Positions 24,635 through 34,478 are shown, numbered from the stretch's first letter. The stretch is 64,000 bases of DNA from an uncultured Bacillota bacterium (GCA_902796855.1 CADBQN010000005.1:50174-114173), one strand, 5' to 3'. The notes: generated by a model from the letters alone, not told the origin. Numbers and translations: made by a program.

Positions 24635-27127
24635 ATGATTAAAAAAAGATTGCTGCCGCTTCTCGTCGTCTGTTTGATGGCGGTGATGTGCTGCGGCGTC
24701 GCGGCGGCCGACAGCGATACCGGCTTTTCGGATATTCAGGGACACTGGTCCGAACAGGCGGTCGCGGGCATCGGCTCTTACGGCATTGTCAACGGCTATG
24801 AGGACAAGACGTTCCGGCCGGAAAACGCCGTAACCCGGGCGGAATTCGCCGTGATGCTGGATCGCCTCATCGAGGCCGACGTGGCGAAAAAAGCGACGAC
24901 CTCGGCGGAAAGCGCTTTGCCTTTCACCGACGTTCCCCAGTCCCACTGGGCTTACAAATCGATTCAAAAGCTGTATGACGCCGATGTCATTCACGGCGTG
25001 ACCAAAACGGAATTCGACCCCGCCGCGCCCATCAAACGGCAGGACATCGCCGTTCTGCTGAGCAACGCCGGCAAAGTCTATGACCAGCTCGCCCTCGCCG
25101 CCGATACCGGCAGGAACATCGCGAAATTCAGCGATGTCGGCGACATCGGCAAATACGCCGTCGACGCCATGACCTACGCCTATCAGGCCGGCGTGTTCAA
25201 CGGCGACGCGAAAAACCTGATCCATCCCACGGATTTCGCCAAGCGCAGCGAAACCGCTCAGATTATTTACAATATCATCGGGATGATGCAGAATCCGCCG
25301 CTGCCCGACAAGATCAGTCAGGACGACTGGGCGGCCGCCAAACAGTTCGTCAAAACGGCCAGCGGCCTCAACATGGCCTATGTTGAAATGGGCAATCGCA
25401 GCGGCGAACCTCTCGTGCTCATCCACGGCGCCTCGGATTCCAGCCGCAGCTGGTCGCTGATCGCTCCGTATTTCAAGGATTATCATGTCTACATCCCCGA
25501 AATGCGCGGCCACGGCAGCACCGCCACGGAAGGCATGGCCCGGATTGAAGGCGGCATGCTCGGTTACGACGTCATCTGCTTCTTAGACGCCATGGGCTTA
25601 GACCGCGTGAACATCGTCGGTCACTCCCGCGGTTCCAGCATCGCTCAGCACGTCGTTCTGAATTATCCCGAACGCGTCAAACGCGTTGTCTTTGAGTCCG
25701 CCGCCGCCGTTTCGGCCAACACCCCCGCGGATCAGCGCGACAGAACGTACTTTGAGGATCCCTTTACCTCGCTCCCCGTCAGCGGCGCCTATAACGACGG
25801 CTACAGCGATTGGGACGACTATATGGATTGGTGGTACTACAACGATCAGCCCGTCGACGAGGACTTCCTCGCCATGGCGAAATACGAGGCTTCCTGGATT
25901 CCCCTGGAATCGTGGCGCGCCATCGGCGGCAGCCTGAACGAACCTCAGGATCTCGCCGACATCCCCGCCATGGTCATCTACGGTGAGGAAGACTATCTGA
26001 TGGATGGGACGGTCCGTGAAAACTTTAAAAAGGCCTACGGCGACAAAGTCAAATACGTCTGCCACAAAGGCTACGGACACAACCTGCACTGGGAAGACCC
26101 GGCGATGATCTCCGAGGAAATCATCGACTTCTTCAACAGCACCGACGCCGCCGCCATTGAGGCGCCCGCCGATTATCCCGTCGCGGAGAAAAAACCGGCG
26201 CCCGTCGCCGCCACCGGCCTTGACCCCGCCGCCTATTACGACGACGACGGCAAGCTCACAAAACAGCTGAGCACCATTCCGCAGGGGGATTGGGTCAGCT
26301 TCAAACATTATGTCGATCTGAAGAGCGGCATTAAAATGGCCTATATCGAAATGGGCAACCCCGAAGGCACGCCGTTGCTGCTGCTCCACGGCATGACCGA
26401 TTCCAGCCGTTCCTGGAGCACCATCGTTGACCAGTTCGCCGATGAATACCATCTCTACATCCCCGATCAGCGCGGTCACGGCGATACCGACAAGCCCGAT
26501 ATGAAGAAGTTTGACCGTTCCGTTTTCGCCTACGATATCTCCTGCTTCATGGATGAAATGGGGCTGGAAAAGGTCAGCGTCATGGGCCACTCCATGGGCA
26601 GCATGAACGCTCAGGCCTTCGCCATGGATTATCCCGAAAAAGTGGATAAGCTCATTCTTGAATCGACGATGATGATCGGCGCCAACGCCGATTCCGATGA
26701 AGCGTCCTACAGTGAGTACGACGCCAAGAGCCCCGCCAACGCCGGGAAAGAATGGCATGAAATCGTCGATTGGCCTTTCATTGAATGGTGGTATTACAAC
26801 ACCATCCCCGTTCCCGAAGTGTTCCATCAAATGGTGATGTCCGACTGCTACAACTATCCGCCGGAAAACTGGACGTTCCTGTTCCCCGCCGCCTATCAGG
26901 CGCGGATGCTGGCCAACCACGATATCGATACGCTGGTGCTCTACGGCAGCCTCGACTATCTGATGGGCAGCACCACCCAGGAAACGGTGAAATCCGAAAT
27001 GACCGCCGCCTACGATGGCAAATCCGCTGATTATCAGTATATTCAGTATGAAGGTCACGGACACAACATCCATTGGGAAATCCCCGAAACCATCGCCAAG
27101 GACGTCAAAGCGTTCCTCAATCAATAA
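24635..27127 (+). CDS. SLH-anchored protein with two tandem alpha/beta-hydrolase domains
   Basis: An 830-residue secreted protein: signal peptide (1-25), three SLH repeats (about 29-75, 95-145, 164-215) that bind the cell wall, then two homologous alpha/beta-hydrolase domains. Domain 1 (~235-505) has nucleophile Ser331 in GHSRG, acid Asp453 (YGEEDYLMDG) and His482 (GYGHNLHW). Domain 2 (~550-830) has Ser653 in GHSMG, Asp774 (YGSLDYLMGS) and His810 (GHGHNIHW). Both triads look intact, so both may be active. AGGAGG precedes ATG 24635. It is likely displayed on the surface as an esterase or related hydrolase; substrate unknown. Confidence 0.88.
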   Translation: MIKKRLLPLLVVCLMAVMCCGVAAADSDTGFSDIQGHWSEQAVAGIGSYGIVNGYEDKTFRPENAVTRAEFAVMLDRLIEADVAKKATTSAESALPFTDVPQSHWAYKSIQKLYDADVIHGVTKTEFDPAAPIKRQDIAVLLSNAGKVYDQLALAADTGRNIAKFSDVGDIGKYAVDAMTYAYQAGVFNGDAKNLIHPTDFAKRSETAQIIYNIIGMMQNPPLPDKISQDDWAAAKQFVKTASGLNMAYVEMGNRSGEPLVLIHGASDSSRSWSLIAPYFKDYHVYIPEMRGHGSTATEGMARIEGGMLGYDVICFLDAMGLDRVNIVGHSRGSSIAQHVVLNYPERVKRVVFESAAAVSANTPADQRDRTYFEDPFTSLPVSGAYNDGYSDWDDYMDWWYYNDQPVDEDFLAMAKYEASWIPLESWRAIGGSLNEPQDLADIPAMVIYGEEDYLMDGTVRENFKKAYGDKVKYVCHKGYGHNLHWEDPAMISEEIIDFFNSTDAAAIEAPADYPVAEKKPAPVAATGLDPAAYYDDDGKLTKQLSTIPQGDWVSFKHYVDLKSGIKMAYIEMGNPEGTPLLLLHGMTDSSRSWSTIVDQFADEYHLYIPDQRGHGDTDKPDMKKFDRSVFAYDISCFMDEMGLEKVSVMGHSMGSMNAQAFAMDYPEKVDKLILESTMMIGANADSDEASYSEYDAKSPANAGKEWHEIVDWPFIEWWYYNTIPVPEVFHQMVMSDCYNYPPENWTFLFPAAYQARMLANHDIDTLVLYGSLDYLMGSTTQETVKSEMTAAYDGKSADYQYIQYEGHGHNIHWEIPETIAKDVKAFLNQ

Positions 27128-27181
27128 AACGGGAGATCCACGTTCTTTTGTTGCCATTCACGTTTCGTGATTCCCTTTGAT

Positions 27182-27222
27182 ACGGTCCGGAACGGCAAAA
27201 TGCCGTTCCGGACCGTTTTTTA
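27182..27222. terminator. Bidirectional terminator, SLH gene / ZIP gene
   Basis: Perfect 16-bp stem (27182-27197 with 27201-27216) around AAA, with a T run to the right. Confidence 0.92.
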
Positions 27223-28023
27223 TTTGAAAAACAGATCAAAGAACATCATCGCGGCGAAGCCCACGGCGGCTAGGATGGAGACGATCTTTTTGTTGCCGTT
27301 GATGTGGGCCTCGGGGATGATCTCGGCGAAGACGACGAAGATCATCGCCCCGGCGGCAAAGGCCAGCACCGCCGGGAGCACCGCCGTGGCGAAGAGCGTC
27401 AGCGCCGCCCCGGCCATGGCCGCCGCCGTCTCCACCATCGACGAGAGCTGACTGGCGAAAAAGGCCTTGCGGGGCGAGGCGCCGTCGCGGCGCAGCGGCA
27501 GGGAGATCGCCGCGCCCTCGGGGAAATTCTGAATGCCGATACCCACCGCCAGGGCCAGCGCCGCCGCCATGGTGTCGCCGTTCCGGGCTGCGCCGACGGC
27601 AACGCCGATGGCCAGCCCCTCGGGGATGTTGTGCACCGTCATGGCGAGGAAGAGCAGGGCGTTGCCGCGAAAGAGCTTTTGCACGCGGCGGGAAACGGCG
27701 TTGCCGCCGCCGCGTTCCCTTTCGGTGGGGAGGAGCTTATCGGCGGCGAGGAGGAAGAGCACGCCGCAGAGAAAGCCGCCGCAGACCACCGGCACCGGCG
27801 GGAGCCCCAGTTCCTCGGCGCGGAGATAGGCCGGGTCCAGCAGGGAGTAGAAAGCCGCCGCCACCATGATGCCGCCGGCCATGCCGAGGCAGCCGTCGAG
27901 GGAGCGCTGCCGCAGGTCTTTTAAGGGGAACACCACCGCCGCCCCGGCCGCCGCCGGCAGCAGCGCCAAAAGACCGGCGAGAAAGCCCTGGGTCAGCGTG
28001 GGAAGGGAGAGAAACCAAGTCAT
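27220..28023 (-). CDS. ZIP-family metal transporter
   Basis: A 267-residue, eight-helix ZIP protein with the two metal-path motifs HNIPEGLAIG (near residue 130) and NFPEGAAISLP (near 167), and FAEIIPEAH near 237. These take up divalent metals such as zinc, iron or manganese, though the GufA-like branch to which this may belong is varied. It stands alone on the minus strand. Confidence 0.9.
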   Translation of the reverse strand: MTWFLSLPTLTQGFLAGLLALLPAAAGAAVVFPLKDLRQRSLDGCLGMAGGIMVAAAFYSLLDPAYLRAEELGLPPVPVVCGGFLCGVLFLLAADKLLPTERERGGGNAVSRRVQKLFRGNALLFLAMTVHNIPEGLAIGVAVGAARNGDTMAAALALAVGIGIQNFPEGAAISLPLRRDGASPRKAFFASQLSSMVETAAAMAGAALTLFATAVLPAVLAFAAGAMIFVVFAEIIPEAHINGNKKIVSILAAVGFAAMMFFDLFFK

Positions 28024-28156
28024 AAAAGAGCCGTTCCTTTCGGGTTTTGTCGTTCCTATTCATCATATGAGAAAACGTCGTTTCGGTGCGGCGGCGTCCC
28101 CCGGTCCCGTCCGGGGCGGTTTTTTCGCCAAAAACGCTCCGGCGGAAAATTTATGC

Positions 28157-28185
28157 TTGCTTTTTCAGGTTGGGTATAGTATAAT
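28157..28185 (+). promoter_or_regulatory. Promoter of the histidine operon
   Basis: TTGCTT (28157-28162), 17 bp, TATAAT (28180-28185), preceding the leader peptide by about 43 bases. Confidence 0.8.
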
Positions 28186-28234
28186 TACTTTAGTCCACTA
28201 AATTGCCGGAGTTTCCGGCGGAAAGGAGCTTTTC

Positions 28235-28321
28235 ATGAGACTGCACGATCATCACCACCGTTATCATTGGATCGGGAACAAGATTGTTTTCGTGGCTGAC
28301 GTGCGTGGGGAAAAGCTCTGA
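28235..28321 (+). CDS. Histidine operon leader peptide
   Basis: A 28-codon frame with AAAGGAG 6 bases upstream of ATG 28235. It begins MRLHDHHHRYHW: five His codons within residues 4-11, then ends in EKL and TGA. This is the signature of a ribosome-mediated attenuator: scarce charged tRNA-His stalls the ribosome and lets the operon be read. The attenuator hairpin follows at 28382. Confidence 0.88.
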   Translation: MRLHDHHHRYHWIGNKIVFVADVRGEKL

Positions 28322-28381
28322 GTTTCTGCGCGGCGAGGCGTATTCCTCCCGCGGCTGTGGTACCCGGCACAAGTTTTTTCT

Positions 28382-28412
28382 GAGCAGTCACGCGTGGCTG
28401 CTCTATTTATTT
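28382..28412 (+). terminator. Attenuator terminator of the histidine operon
   Basis: GAGCAGTCAC pairs with GTGGCTGCTC (28382-28391, 28394-28403, one G-U) and is followed by TATTTATTT. A second hairpin GGCGGCGC/GCGCCGCC lies at 28413-28433. Competing segments, such as GAGG/CCTC around 28334, lie between leader peptide and terminator. Confidence 0.75.
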
Positions 28413-28453
28413 GGCGGCGCTTCCGGCGCCGCCTGGGAAAGGATGGGACGCAG

Positions 28454-29449
28454 ATGATGTGGAAACTGTATATCCCCGACGGGGAGCAGGATATCCTCGC
28501 CGACGCCGCCCGCCTGAAGCGGGAAACGGAAAACGCCATGATCGAGGTCTTCCGACACGGCGGCTTTGAGGAGATCGTCACCCCGGCGCTGGAGTTCTAC
28601 GATTCCTTCAGCGGCCAGCGGGACATCATCCCCGAAGAGAACATGATGAAGCTGGTGGACGGCGAAGGCCGCATCCTCGTGCTGCGCCCCGATCTGACGG
28701 TGCCCTGCGCCCGGGTGGCGGCGACCAAGCTCAGGGACGTCCGCCCGCTGAAATTCTTCTATTGTCAGAACGTCTTCCGCAGCAAAAAGGAGCGGTACCT
28801 CGATTTGAAGGAGATCACCCAGGCCGGCTGCGAGATCATCGGCGACCCCCGGCCCGACGCCGACGCCGAGATCATCGCCACCGCCATCGAGTCCCTGCTG
28901 AAGGCGGGGCTGAAGGATTTCACCGTCGAACTGGGGCAGGTCAACTACTTTAAAGGGCTGATGAACGAGACGGAGCTCCCCTTCGCGGAAAAAGACCGTC
29001 TCCGCCACCTCATCGATAAAAAGGATTTCCTCGGCCTGGAACAGCGCGTCGACGAAGACCGCCTCAGCGGCGACCTGAAAAAGGCCCTCACCGAGCTCCC
29101 CGCGCTCTACGGCGACGTTTCCCTGCTCAAGGGGCTGCGCCAATACCGCTTTGGGGCCAAGGCCAAAGACGCCATCGAAAATCTCTCGGAAGTCGTCGCC
29201 AACGTGGCGAAAGCCGGCTACGGCCCGTATCTCGCCGTTGACCTCGGCATGGTCAGCGAGCTTTCCTACTACACCGGCGTCATCTTTCAGGGGTTCGCCC
29301 CGGGGTTCGGCACGCCGATCCTGTCCGGCGGCCGCTACGATCACCTGGTGGAAAAATTCGGGGAGCCGACGGCGGCGACGGGATTTTCCGTCAACGTCGA
29401 TTTTCTCCTTGATATCCTCGGCAACAGAGAGGAGGGGAACGCAGAGTGA
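28454..29449 (+). CDS. hisZ: ATP phosphoribosyltransferase regulatory subunit
   Basis: HisZ is a catalytically inactive histidyl-tRNA-synthetase-like protein that partners short HisG in the first step of histidine synthesis. The 331-residue product shows the class II synthetase core ([62 protein letters not shown]) and the end [18 protein letters not shown], but no anticodon-binding domain. Start ATG 28454 (or 28457) has AAAGGA upstream; an earlier ATG at 28394 lies inside the attenuator stem. The stop overlaps hisG's GTG. Confidence 0.93.
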   Translation: MMWKLYIPDGEQDILADAARLKRETENAMIEVFRHGGFEEIVTPALEFYDSFSGQRDIIPEENMMKLVDGEGRILVLRPDLTVPCARVAATKLRDVRPLKFFYCQNVFRSKKERYLDLKEITQAGCEIIGDPRPDADAEIIATAIESLLKAGLKDFTVELGQVNYFKGLMNETELPFAEKDRLRHLIDKKDFLGLEQRVDEDRLSGDLKKALTELPALYGDVSLLKGLRQYRFGAKAKDAIENLSEVVANVAKAGYGPYLAVDLGMVSELSYYTGVIFQGFAPGFGTPILSGGRYDHLVEKFGEPTAATGFSVNVDFLLDILGNREEGNAE

Positions 29450-30099
29450 GTGTTTTAAACGTGGCGCTGGCCAAAGGACGCCTCGCCGATATCTCCATGG
29501 ACTATTTCCGCGCCGCCGGGATCTCCTGCCCGGAATTTGACGACCCCAAGCGCAAGCTGATCCTCAGCGACGAAAGCGGCATCGTCCGCTTTTTCCTCGG
29601 CAAGCCCTCGGATATCCCGACCTTCGTCGAGTACGGCGCCGCCGACATCGGCATCGTCGGCAAGGACACCCTGCTGGAAGAGGAACGGGATCTCTTTGAA
29701 GTCCTCGACCTGGGCTTTGCCCGCTGCAAAATGAGCGTCGCCGGGCCCGTCGGCCAAAAGGAACGCTGGGAAAAGAAGACCCGGAAAAAAGTGGCGACGA
29801 AATACCCCCACATCGCCGAAAAATACTTTCGGGAACAGCGCCGGGAGCGGGTGGAGATCATCAAGATCAACGGCTCCGTGGAACTGGCCCCCATTACCGG
29901 TCTTTCCGACGTCATTGTCGATATCGTCCAGAGCGGCGCCACCCTCGACGCTAACGGCCTCGTCATCTATGAGGACGTCGTCACCGATATCTCCGCGCGG
30001 ATGGTTGTGAACAAAGTCAGCATGAAGACGAAAAACGAAATGATCGTCCGCCTGATCCGCGATTTTAAAGCGGAGTTATTAAAGAAAAATCAATTGTAA
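29446..30099 (+). CDS. hisG: ATP phosphoribosyltransferase, short form
   Basis: Condenses ATP with PRPP, the committed step of histidine synthesis. The 217-residue length is that of the short HisG class, which needs HisZ for activity and feedback control; HisZ is encoded just upstream. Motifs: [11 protein letters not shown] at the start, [16 protein letters not shown] near 65, and the PRPP loop [16 protein letters not shown] near 165. GTG start overlaps the hisZ stop. Confidence 0.95.
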   Translation: MSVLNVALAKGRLADISMDYFRAAGISCPEFDDPKRKLILSDESGIVRFFLGKPSDIPTFVEYGAADIGIVGKDTLLEEERDLFEVLDLGFARCKMSVAGPVGQKERWEKKTRKKVATKYPHIAEKYFREQRRERVEIIKINGSVELAPITGLSDVIVDIVQSGATLDANGLVIYEDVVTDISARMVVNKVSMKTKNEMIVRLIRDFKAELLKKNQL

Positions 30100-30121
30100 C
30101 GAATAAAGGAGTTCTCCCGGA

Positions 30122-31414
30122 ATGAAAAGATTTGATTTCAGAAACAGCAAAGATTACAGCGCCTTACAGGCTTATCTCGATGTCCGCAAGGAAAACAACA
30201 GCGCCGATGTGGAAGACATCGTCAACGACATCATCGCCAAAGTGCGGGCCGAGGGCGACGACGCCCTTCGCTTTTACAACGCCAAATTCGACGGCTGCGA
30301 GGTCTATGACCTGAAAGTCAGCGAACGGGAAATCGAGGACGCCTTCGCCGCCATCGACCCGGCGCTCCTCGGTTCCATCGAAAAGGCCGCCGCCAACATC
30401 GCCGAATTCCACAAAAAGCAACTGGAAAACAGCTGGTTCGAGCAGAAGGCCGACGGCACCACCACCGGTATGCTGATCCAGCCCCTGCGCAACGTCGGCA
30501 TCTACGTCCCCGGCGGCGCCGGCGGCAAAACGCCCCTGCCCTCGTCGGTGCTGATGAACGCCGTCCCCGCCCAGGTCGCCGGCGTTCCCCGGATCGTCAT
30601 GGTGACGCCTCCCGCCGCCGACGGCACCATTCCCGGCGTTACCCTGGTCGCCGCGAAGATCGCCGGCGTGACCGAGATCTATAAGGTCGGCGGCGCCCAG
30701 TCCATCGCCGCCCTGGCCTACGGCACCGAGTCCATCCCCGCCGTGGACAAGATCACCGGCCCCGGCAACGCCTTTGTCGCCACGGCGAAAAAAATCGTCT
30801 TCGGTCAGTGCGGCATCGACATGGTGGCCGGCCCCAGTGAGATCTGCGTCATCTCCGACTCCTCCTCGGATCCGCAGTGGCTCGCCGCGGACCTGCTCTC
30901 CCAGGCGGAACACGACACGCTGGCCGCGTCCTACTTCGTCACCACCGACGAGGACCTGGCCAAGGCCACGGAAATGGCGGTGGAAAAGGCGCTGAAACCG
31001 ATGGAACGGTACGAGATCGCCAAAGCCTCCTGGGAGGATTACGGCGCGGTCATCCTCTGCGCCGACCTCGATCAGTGCTTCGACGTCGCCAACATCATCG
31101 CCCCGGAACACCTGGAAATCGCCGTGGACGATCCTTTGAACTACATCTATAAACCGAAGACCGCCGGGGCGCTCTTCCTCGGTCACTATACCCCCGAAGC
31201 TCTCGGCGACTACATGGCCGGCCCCAACCACATCCTGCCCACCATCGGCACGGGCCGCTTCTCCTCGCCGCTGAATACCATCGATTTTATGAAAAAGACG
31301 ACGCTCCTTTGCTACAACAAGGAAGCCTTTATGGAAATACAGGATGACATCATCCGCTTCGCCAATTCCGAAGGGCTGACGGGACACGCCAGAAGCGCCG
31401 CCATCCGCAAATAA
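30122..31414 (+). CDS. hisD: Histidinol dehydrogenase
   Basis: Performs the last two NAD-dependent oxidations, histidinol to histidine. The 430-residue protein has NVGIYVPGGAGGKTPLPSSV near 125, the Rossmann segment KVGGAQSIAALAYGTESIP near 190, zinc/catalytic region DLLSQAEHDTLAAS near 258 and GPNHILPTIGTGRF near 365. AAAGGAG lies upstream of ATG 30122; gaps to hisG and hisC are 22 and 10 bp. Confidence 0.96.
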   Translation: MKRFDFRNSKDYSALQAYLDVRKENNSADVEDIVNDIIAKVRAEGDDALRFYNAKFDGCEVYDLKVSEREIEDAFAAIDPALLGSIEKAAANIAEFHKKQLENSWFEQKADGTTTGMLIQPLRNVGIYVPGGAGGKTPLPSSVLMNAVPAQVAGVPRIVMVTPPAADGTIPGVTLVAAKIAGVTEIYKVGGAQSIAALAYGTESIPAVDKITGPGNAFVATAKKIVFGQCGIDMVAGPSEICVISDSSSDPQWLAADLLSQAEHDTLAASYFVTTDEDLAKATEMAVEKALKPMERYEIAKASWEDYGAVILCADLDQCFDVANIIAPEHLEIAVDDPLNYIYKPKTAGALFLGHYTPEALGDYMAGPNHILPTIGTGRFSSPLNTIDFMKKTTLLCYNKEAFMEIQDDIIRFANSEGLTGHARSAAIRK

Positions 31415-31424
31415 GGAGGTCGCT

Positions 31425-32495
31425 ATGAGCCGGTTCTGGAACGAACGCACGCGGAATCTGAAACCTTACGTCCCCGGCGAACAGCCGAAGGAGACGATGA
31501 TCAAACTGAATACCAACGAAAACCCCTATCCCCCCGGGGAAAGCGTCTTAGCGGCGATGAGAGACGCCGTGAACGGCGGTCTCAGGCTCTATCCCGACCC
31601 CGAGGCGACGGAACTGCGGGAGACCTTTGCCGCTTACGCCGGCGTCAAAGCGGAGAACGTCTTTGTCGGCAACGGCTCCGACGAGGTGCTTTCCTTCGCC
31701 TTCGACGCTTTTTTCCCAGCGGAGCGGCCGGTGCTCTTCCCCGACGTGACCTACAGCTTTTACCCGGTCTACTGCGCCCACCTGGGGCTGACCTATGAGC
31801 CTGTGGCGCTGAAGGACGATTTTACCATCGACCCCGCGGACTACCGGCGGGAAAACGGCGGCATCGTCATCGCCAACCCCAACGCCCCCACCGGCATCGC
31901 CCTTTCTCTCAGTGAGATCGAGACCATCTTAAAGGCGAATCCCGATTCCGTCGTCGTCATCGACGAGGCCTACGTTTGCTTCGGCGCCGAAAGCGCCGTC
32001 GCCCTCATCGACCGCTATCCCAATCTGCTGGTGGTACAGACGATGTCGAAATCCCACGCGCTGGCCGGTCTCCGCGTCGGCTTCGCCGTCGGCCAGCCGG
32101 AGCTCATCGACGGCCTGAACCGGGTGAAGAACGCCTTTAACTCCTATCCCGTGGACCGCGTCGCTCAGGCCGGGGCCATCGCCTCCCTGAAGGACAGCGG
32201 GACCATTGACGCCAACCTGAACACGATCCGCGCCACCCGGGAAGGGGTCAGCGTGGCGCTGCGGGGCATCGGCTTCGACGTGCTGCCCTCGTCGTCGAAT
32301 TTTATTATGATCCACTATTGGAACTGTTCGGCAAAGCGCCTCTTTGACCATCTGCGCAAAGAGAAGATCCTCGTCCGCTATTTCAATCTGCCCCGGATCG
32401 ACGATTATCTCCGCGTGACCATCGGCACCAAGGATGAGATGCGGACGTTCCTCGACACCGTGGAGGATTTCATCAACAGCCTGGATAAGAATTAA
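31425..32495 (+). CDS. hisC: Histidinol-phosphate aminotransferase
   Basis: PLP enzyme that transaminates imidazole-acetol phosphate. The 356 residues show KLNTNENPYPP at the start, GNGSDEVLSF near 85, the PLP lysine motif MSKSHALAGLRVGFAVG near 207 and a C-terminal RVTIGTKDEMRTFL. AAGGAGG precedes ATG 31425. It fits the second position after hisD usual in Bacillota. Confidence 0.95.
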   Translation: MSRFWNERTRNLKPYVPGEQPKETMIKLNTNENPYPPGESVLAAMRDAVNGGLRLYPDPEATELRETFAAYAGVKAENVFVGNGSDEVLSFAFDAFFPAERPVLFPDVTYSFYPVYCAHLGLTYEPVALKDDFTIDPADYRRENGGIVIANPNAPTGIALSLSEIETILKANPDSVVVIDEAYVCFGAESAVALIDRYPNLLVVQTMSKSHALAGLRVGFAVGQPELIDGLNRVKNAFNSYPVDRVAQAGAIASLKDSGTIDANLNTIRATREGVSVALRGIGFDVLPSSSNFIMIHYWNCSAKRLFDHLRKEKILVRYFNLPRIDDYLRVTIGTKDEMRTFLDTVEDFINSLDKN

Positions 32496-32514
32496 AAAGA
32501 TTGAGAGGTACGCC

Positions 32515-33093
32515 ATGAGAACCGCGATCTTAACGCGAAAAACAACGGAAACCGCCGTGGAGCTCTCCTTGGATCTCGACGGCACCGGCCGCGCCGAAAT
32601 CAGCACCGGCGTCGGTTTCTTCGATCATATGCTGACGCTCTTCGCCCGCCACGGCGGCTTTGACCTGACCCTTCGCTGTGAGGGCGATCTCGACGTGGAC
32701 CCCCATCACTCCATTGAGGACATCGGCATCGTCCTGGGGGAAGGCGTCAAAGAGGCCCTCGGCGATAAAAAGGGCATCGTCCGCTACGGTTCGGCGCTGA
32801 TCCCGATGGACGAGACTTTGGCCGAGGCGGTGATCGACCTCTCCGGCCGGAGCTTTCTCGTGTTTCACGCCGCCTTTACCGCCGAGCGGATCGGCGCCTT
32901 CCCCACGGAAATGGCGGAAGAGTTCTTCCGCGCCGTCGCCGATCACGCCGGGATGACCCTGCACCTGGCGGTGCGTTACGGCAAAAACAATCACCACATG
33001 GCCGAAGGGCTCTTTAAAGCCTTTGGCCACGCGCTGAAAGACGCCGCCGCCGTCCAAGGCGACGCGATCCTTTCCACAAAGGGGGTCCTGTAA
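32515..33093 (+). CDS. hisB: Imidazoleglycerol-phosphate dehydratase
   Basis: A 192-residue monofunctional HisB, which dehydrates imidazole-glycerol phosphate at a dimanganese site. Metal-binding histidines fall in FFDHMLTLFARHGGFD (near 40), DPHHSIEDIGI (near 64) and NNHHMAEGLFKAF near 160. ATG 32515 is preceded by GAGAGG. It abuts hisA directly, where hisH would normally lie. Confidence 0.95.
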   Translation: MRTAILTRKTTETAVELSLDLDGTGRAEISTGVGFFDHMLTLFARHGGFDLTLRCEGDLDVDPHHSIEDIGIVLGEGVKEALGDKKGIVRYGSALIPMDETLAEAVIDLSGRSFLVFHAAFTAERIGAFPTEMAEEFFRAVADHAGMTLHLAVRYGKNNHHMAEGLFKAFGHALKDAAAVQGDAILSTKGVL

Positions 33094-33813
33094 ATGGCTT
33101 TTCAGCTGCTCCCCGCCATTGACATGATCGACGGACAGTGCGTCCGCCTGCTCCGCGGCGACTACGCTCAAAAGACCGTGTTCGCCCCGGATCCCGTGGC
33201 CAAGGCGAAGGAATTTGAGGCCGCCGGCGCCGATTCCATCCACCTCGTCGATCTCGACGGGGCCAAGGCGGGGCATCCCGTCAACGACGGGATCATCCGC
33301 GCCATTAAAAAAGAGACCTCCCTCTTTGCCGAAGTCGGCGGCGGCATCCGCACCCTCGCCCAGATCGAAAGCTACGCCGAGGCCGGTCTCGACCGGATCA
33401 TCCTCGGCACCTCCGCCGTCCGCGACAGGGCGCTGCTGCGGGCCGCCGCGGCGAAGTACGGCGACCGTCTCGCCGTCGGCATCGACGCCAAAGACGGCTT
33501 TGTCGCCGTAGAAGGCTGGACGGAAAAGAGCGATCTCACCGCTGTGGAATTCGCGAAGGAAGTCGCTTCCTACGGCGTCGCGACGATCATCTACACCGAT
33601 ATTTCCTGCGACGGCATGCTCGGCGGCCCGAACCTCGCGGCGATGAGCGCCATGGCCGCGGCGGTGGACGTGAAGGTCATCGCTTCCGGCGGCGTTACGA
33701 ACATCGGGGACATCGCCGCGCTGAAGACCACCGGCGTCGCCGGGGCCATCATCGGCAAAGCCATCTATACCGGCGATATCACGCCGGCGCAGTTATGGGG
33801 GACAAAATCATGA
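33094..33813 (+). CDS. hisA: ProFAR isomerase
   Basis: A 239-residue TIM barrel that opens the ribose of ProFAR. HisA rather than its paralogue HisF is indicated by [51 protein letters not shown] and [17 protein letters not shown] 33094 follows the hisB stop without a gap, and its stop overlaps the hisI start as ATGA. No hisF is present on either side. Confidence 0.94.
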   Translation: MAFQLLPAIDMIDGQCVRLLRGDYAQKTVFAPDPVAKAKEFEAAGADSIHLVDLDGAKAGHPVNDGIIRAIKKETSLFAEVGGGIRTLAQIESYAEAGLDRIILGTSAVRDRALLRAAAAKYGDRLAVGIDAKDGFVAVEGWTEKSDLTAVEFAKEVASYGVATIIYTDISCDGMLGGPNLAAMSAMAAAVDVKVIASGGVTNIGDIAALKTTGVAGAIIGKAIYTGDITPAQLWGTKS

Positions 33814-34460
33814 ACGAATCTTTTTTTTCCGAAATCAAATTTGACGAAAAGGGGCTGGTTCCCGCCATCGCCTACGACGCCGTCAGCGGCGCCGTGGTGA
33901 TGATGGCCTATATGAACCGGGAATCCCTCGAAGCGACGCTGGCAACGGGGTACTGCACGTATTTCAGCCGTTCCCGGCAGAAACTGTGGAAAAAAGGGGA
34001 GACCAGCGGCAGCGTCCAGAAGCTCCGCCGCCTGATGGTGGACTGCGACGGCGATACGCTCCTTTTGGAGATCGAACAGACCGGCAGCGCCTGCCACACC
34101 GGCCACGCCGGCTGCTTCTACCGCCAATGGAACGGCGAAAGCTGGGAAGAGGCTGCCCCCGCCGGCGATATCGGCCGGGCGATGCGCCTTGAGTACGACG
34201 TGGTGAAGCGCCGCGCCGAAGCCCCCGCCGAAGGTTCTTATACCAACTATCTGCTGGATAAGGGCGTCGACAAGATCTGCAAAAAAGTCGGCGAGGAAGC
34301 CACCGAGTGCGTCATCGCCGCCAAGAACCGCAGCCGGGAAGAACTCCAGTGGGAGGCCGCCGACCTGATCTATCATATGACGGTGCTCCTCTACGAACAG
34401 GGCCTCGACTGGGACGTCGTCGGCGAGAAGATGCTCCGCCGCCAAAACGGGGAAAAATAA
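33810..34460 (+). CDS. hisIE: Bifunctional PR-AMP cyclohydrolase / PR-ATP pyrophosphatase
   Basis: A 216-residue fusion doing steps 2 and 3 of histidine synthesis. HisI domain (1-~105): [27 protein letters not shown] and the zinc cysteines in DCDGDTLLL and [14 protein letters not shown]. HisE domain (~120-216): [30 protein letters not shown] and [14 protein letters not shown] prefer ATG 33810, which overlaps the hisA stop and has GGGGG 8 bases upstream, over ATG 33795 inside hisA. Confidence 0.94.
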   Translation: MNESFFSEIKFDEKGLVPAIAYDAVSGAVVMMAYMNRESLEATLATGYCTYFSRSRQKLWKKGETSGSVQKLRRLMVDCDGDTLLLEIEQTGSACHTGHAGCFYRQWNGESWEEAAPAGDIGRAMRLEYDVVKRRAEAPAEGSYTNYLLDKGVDKICKKVGEEATECVIAAKNRSREELQWEAADLIYHMTVLLYEQGLDWDVVGEKMLRRQNGEK

Positions 34461-34478
34461 CGGTTCCCCGCCGTTTTT
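34459..34478 (+). terminator. Weak terminator after hisIE
   Basis: AACGG/CCGTT stem around ttccccg, followed by TTTTA. Another, longer hairpin without a T run lies at 34490-34531. Confidence 0.5.

Larger units (their letters stand above)
28024..28453. other. 430-bp control region of the histidine operon
   Basis: The left ~130 bp hold nothing I can name. The right part carries the promoter (28157-28185), the His-rich leader peptide (28235-28321), pairing segments, an attenuator terminator (28382-28412) and a GC-rich hairpin (28413-28433) before hisZ. Confidence 0.8.

Noticed and set aside
28190..28453. T-box riboswitch before hisZ.
   Set aside because: No T-box sequence of the GGTGG-ACCGCG kind is present; a His-rich leader peptide and terminator explain the region.
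28394..28453. An upstream hisZ start at ATG 28394.
   Set aside because: It lies in the attenuator stem, lacks a ribosome site, and adds residues not typical for HisZ.
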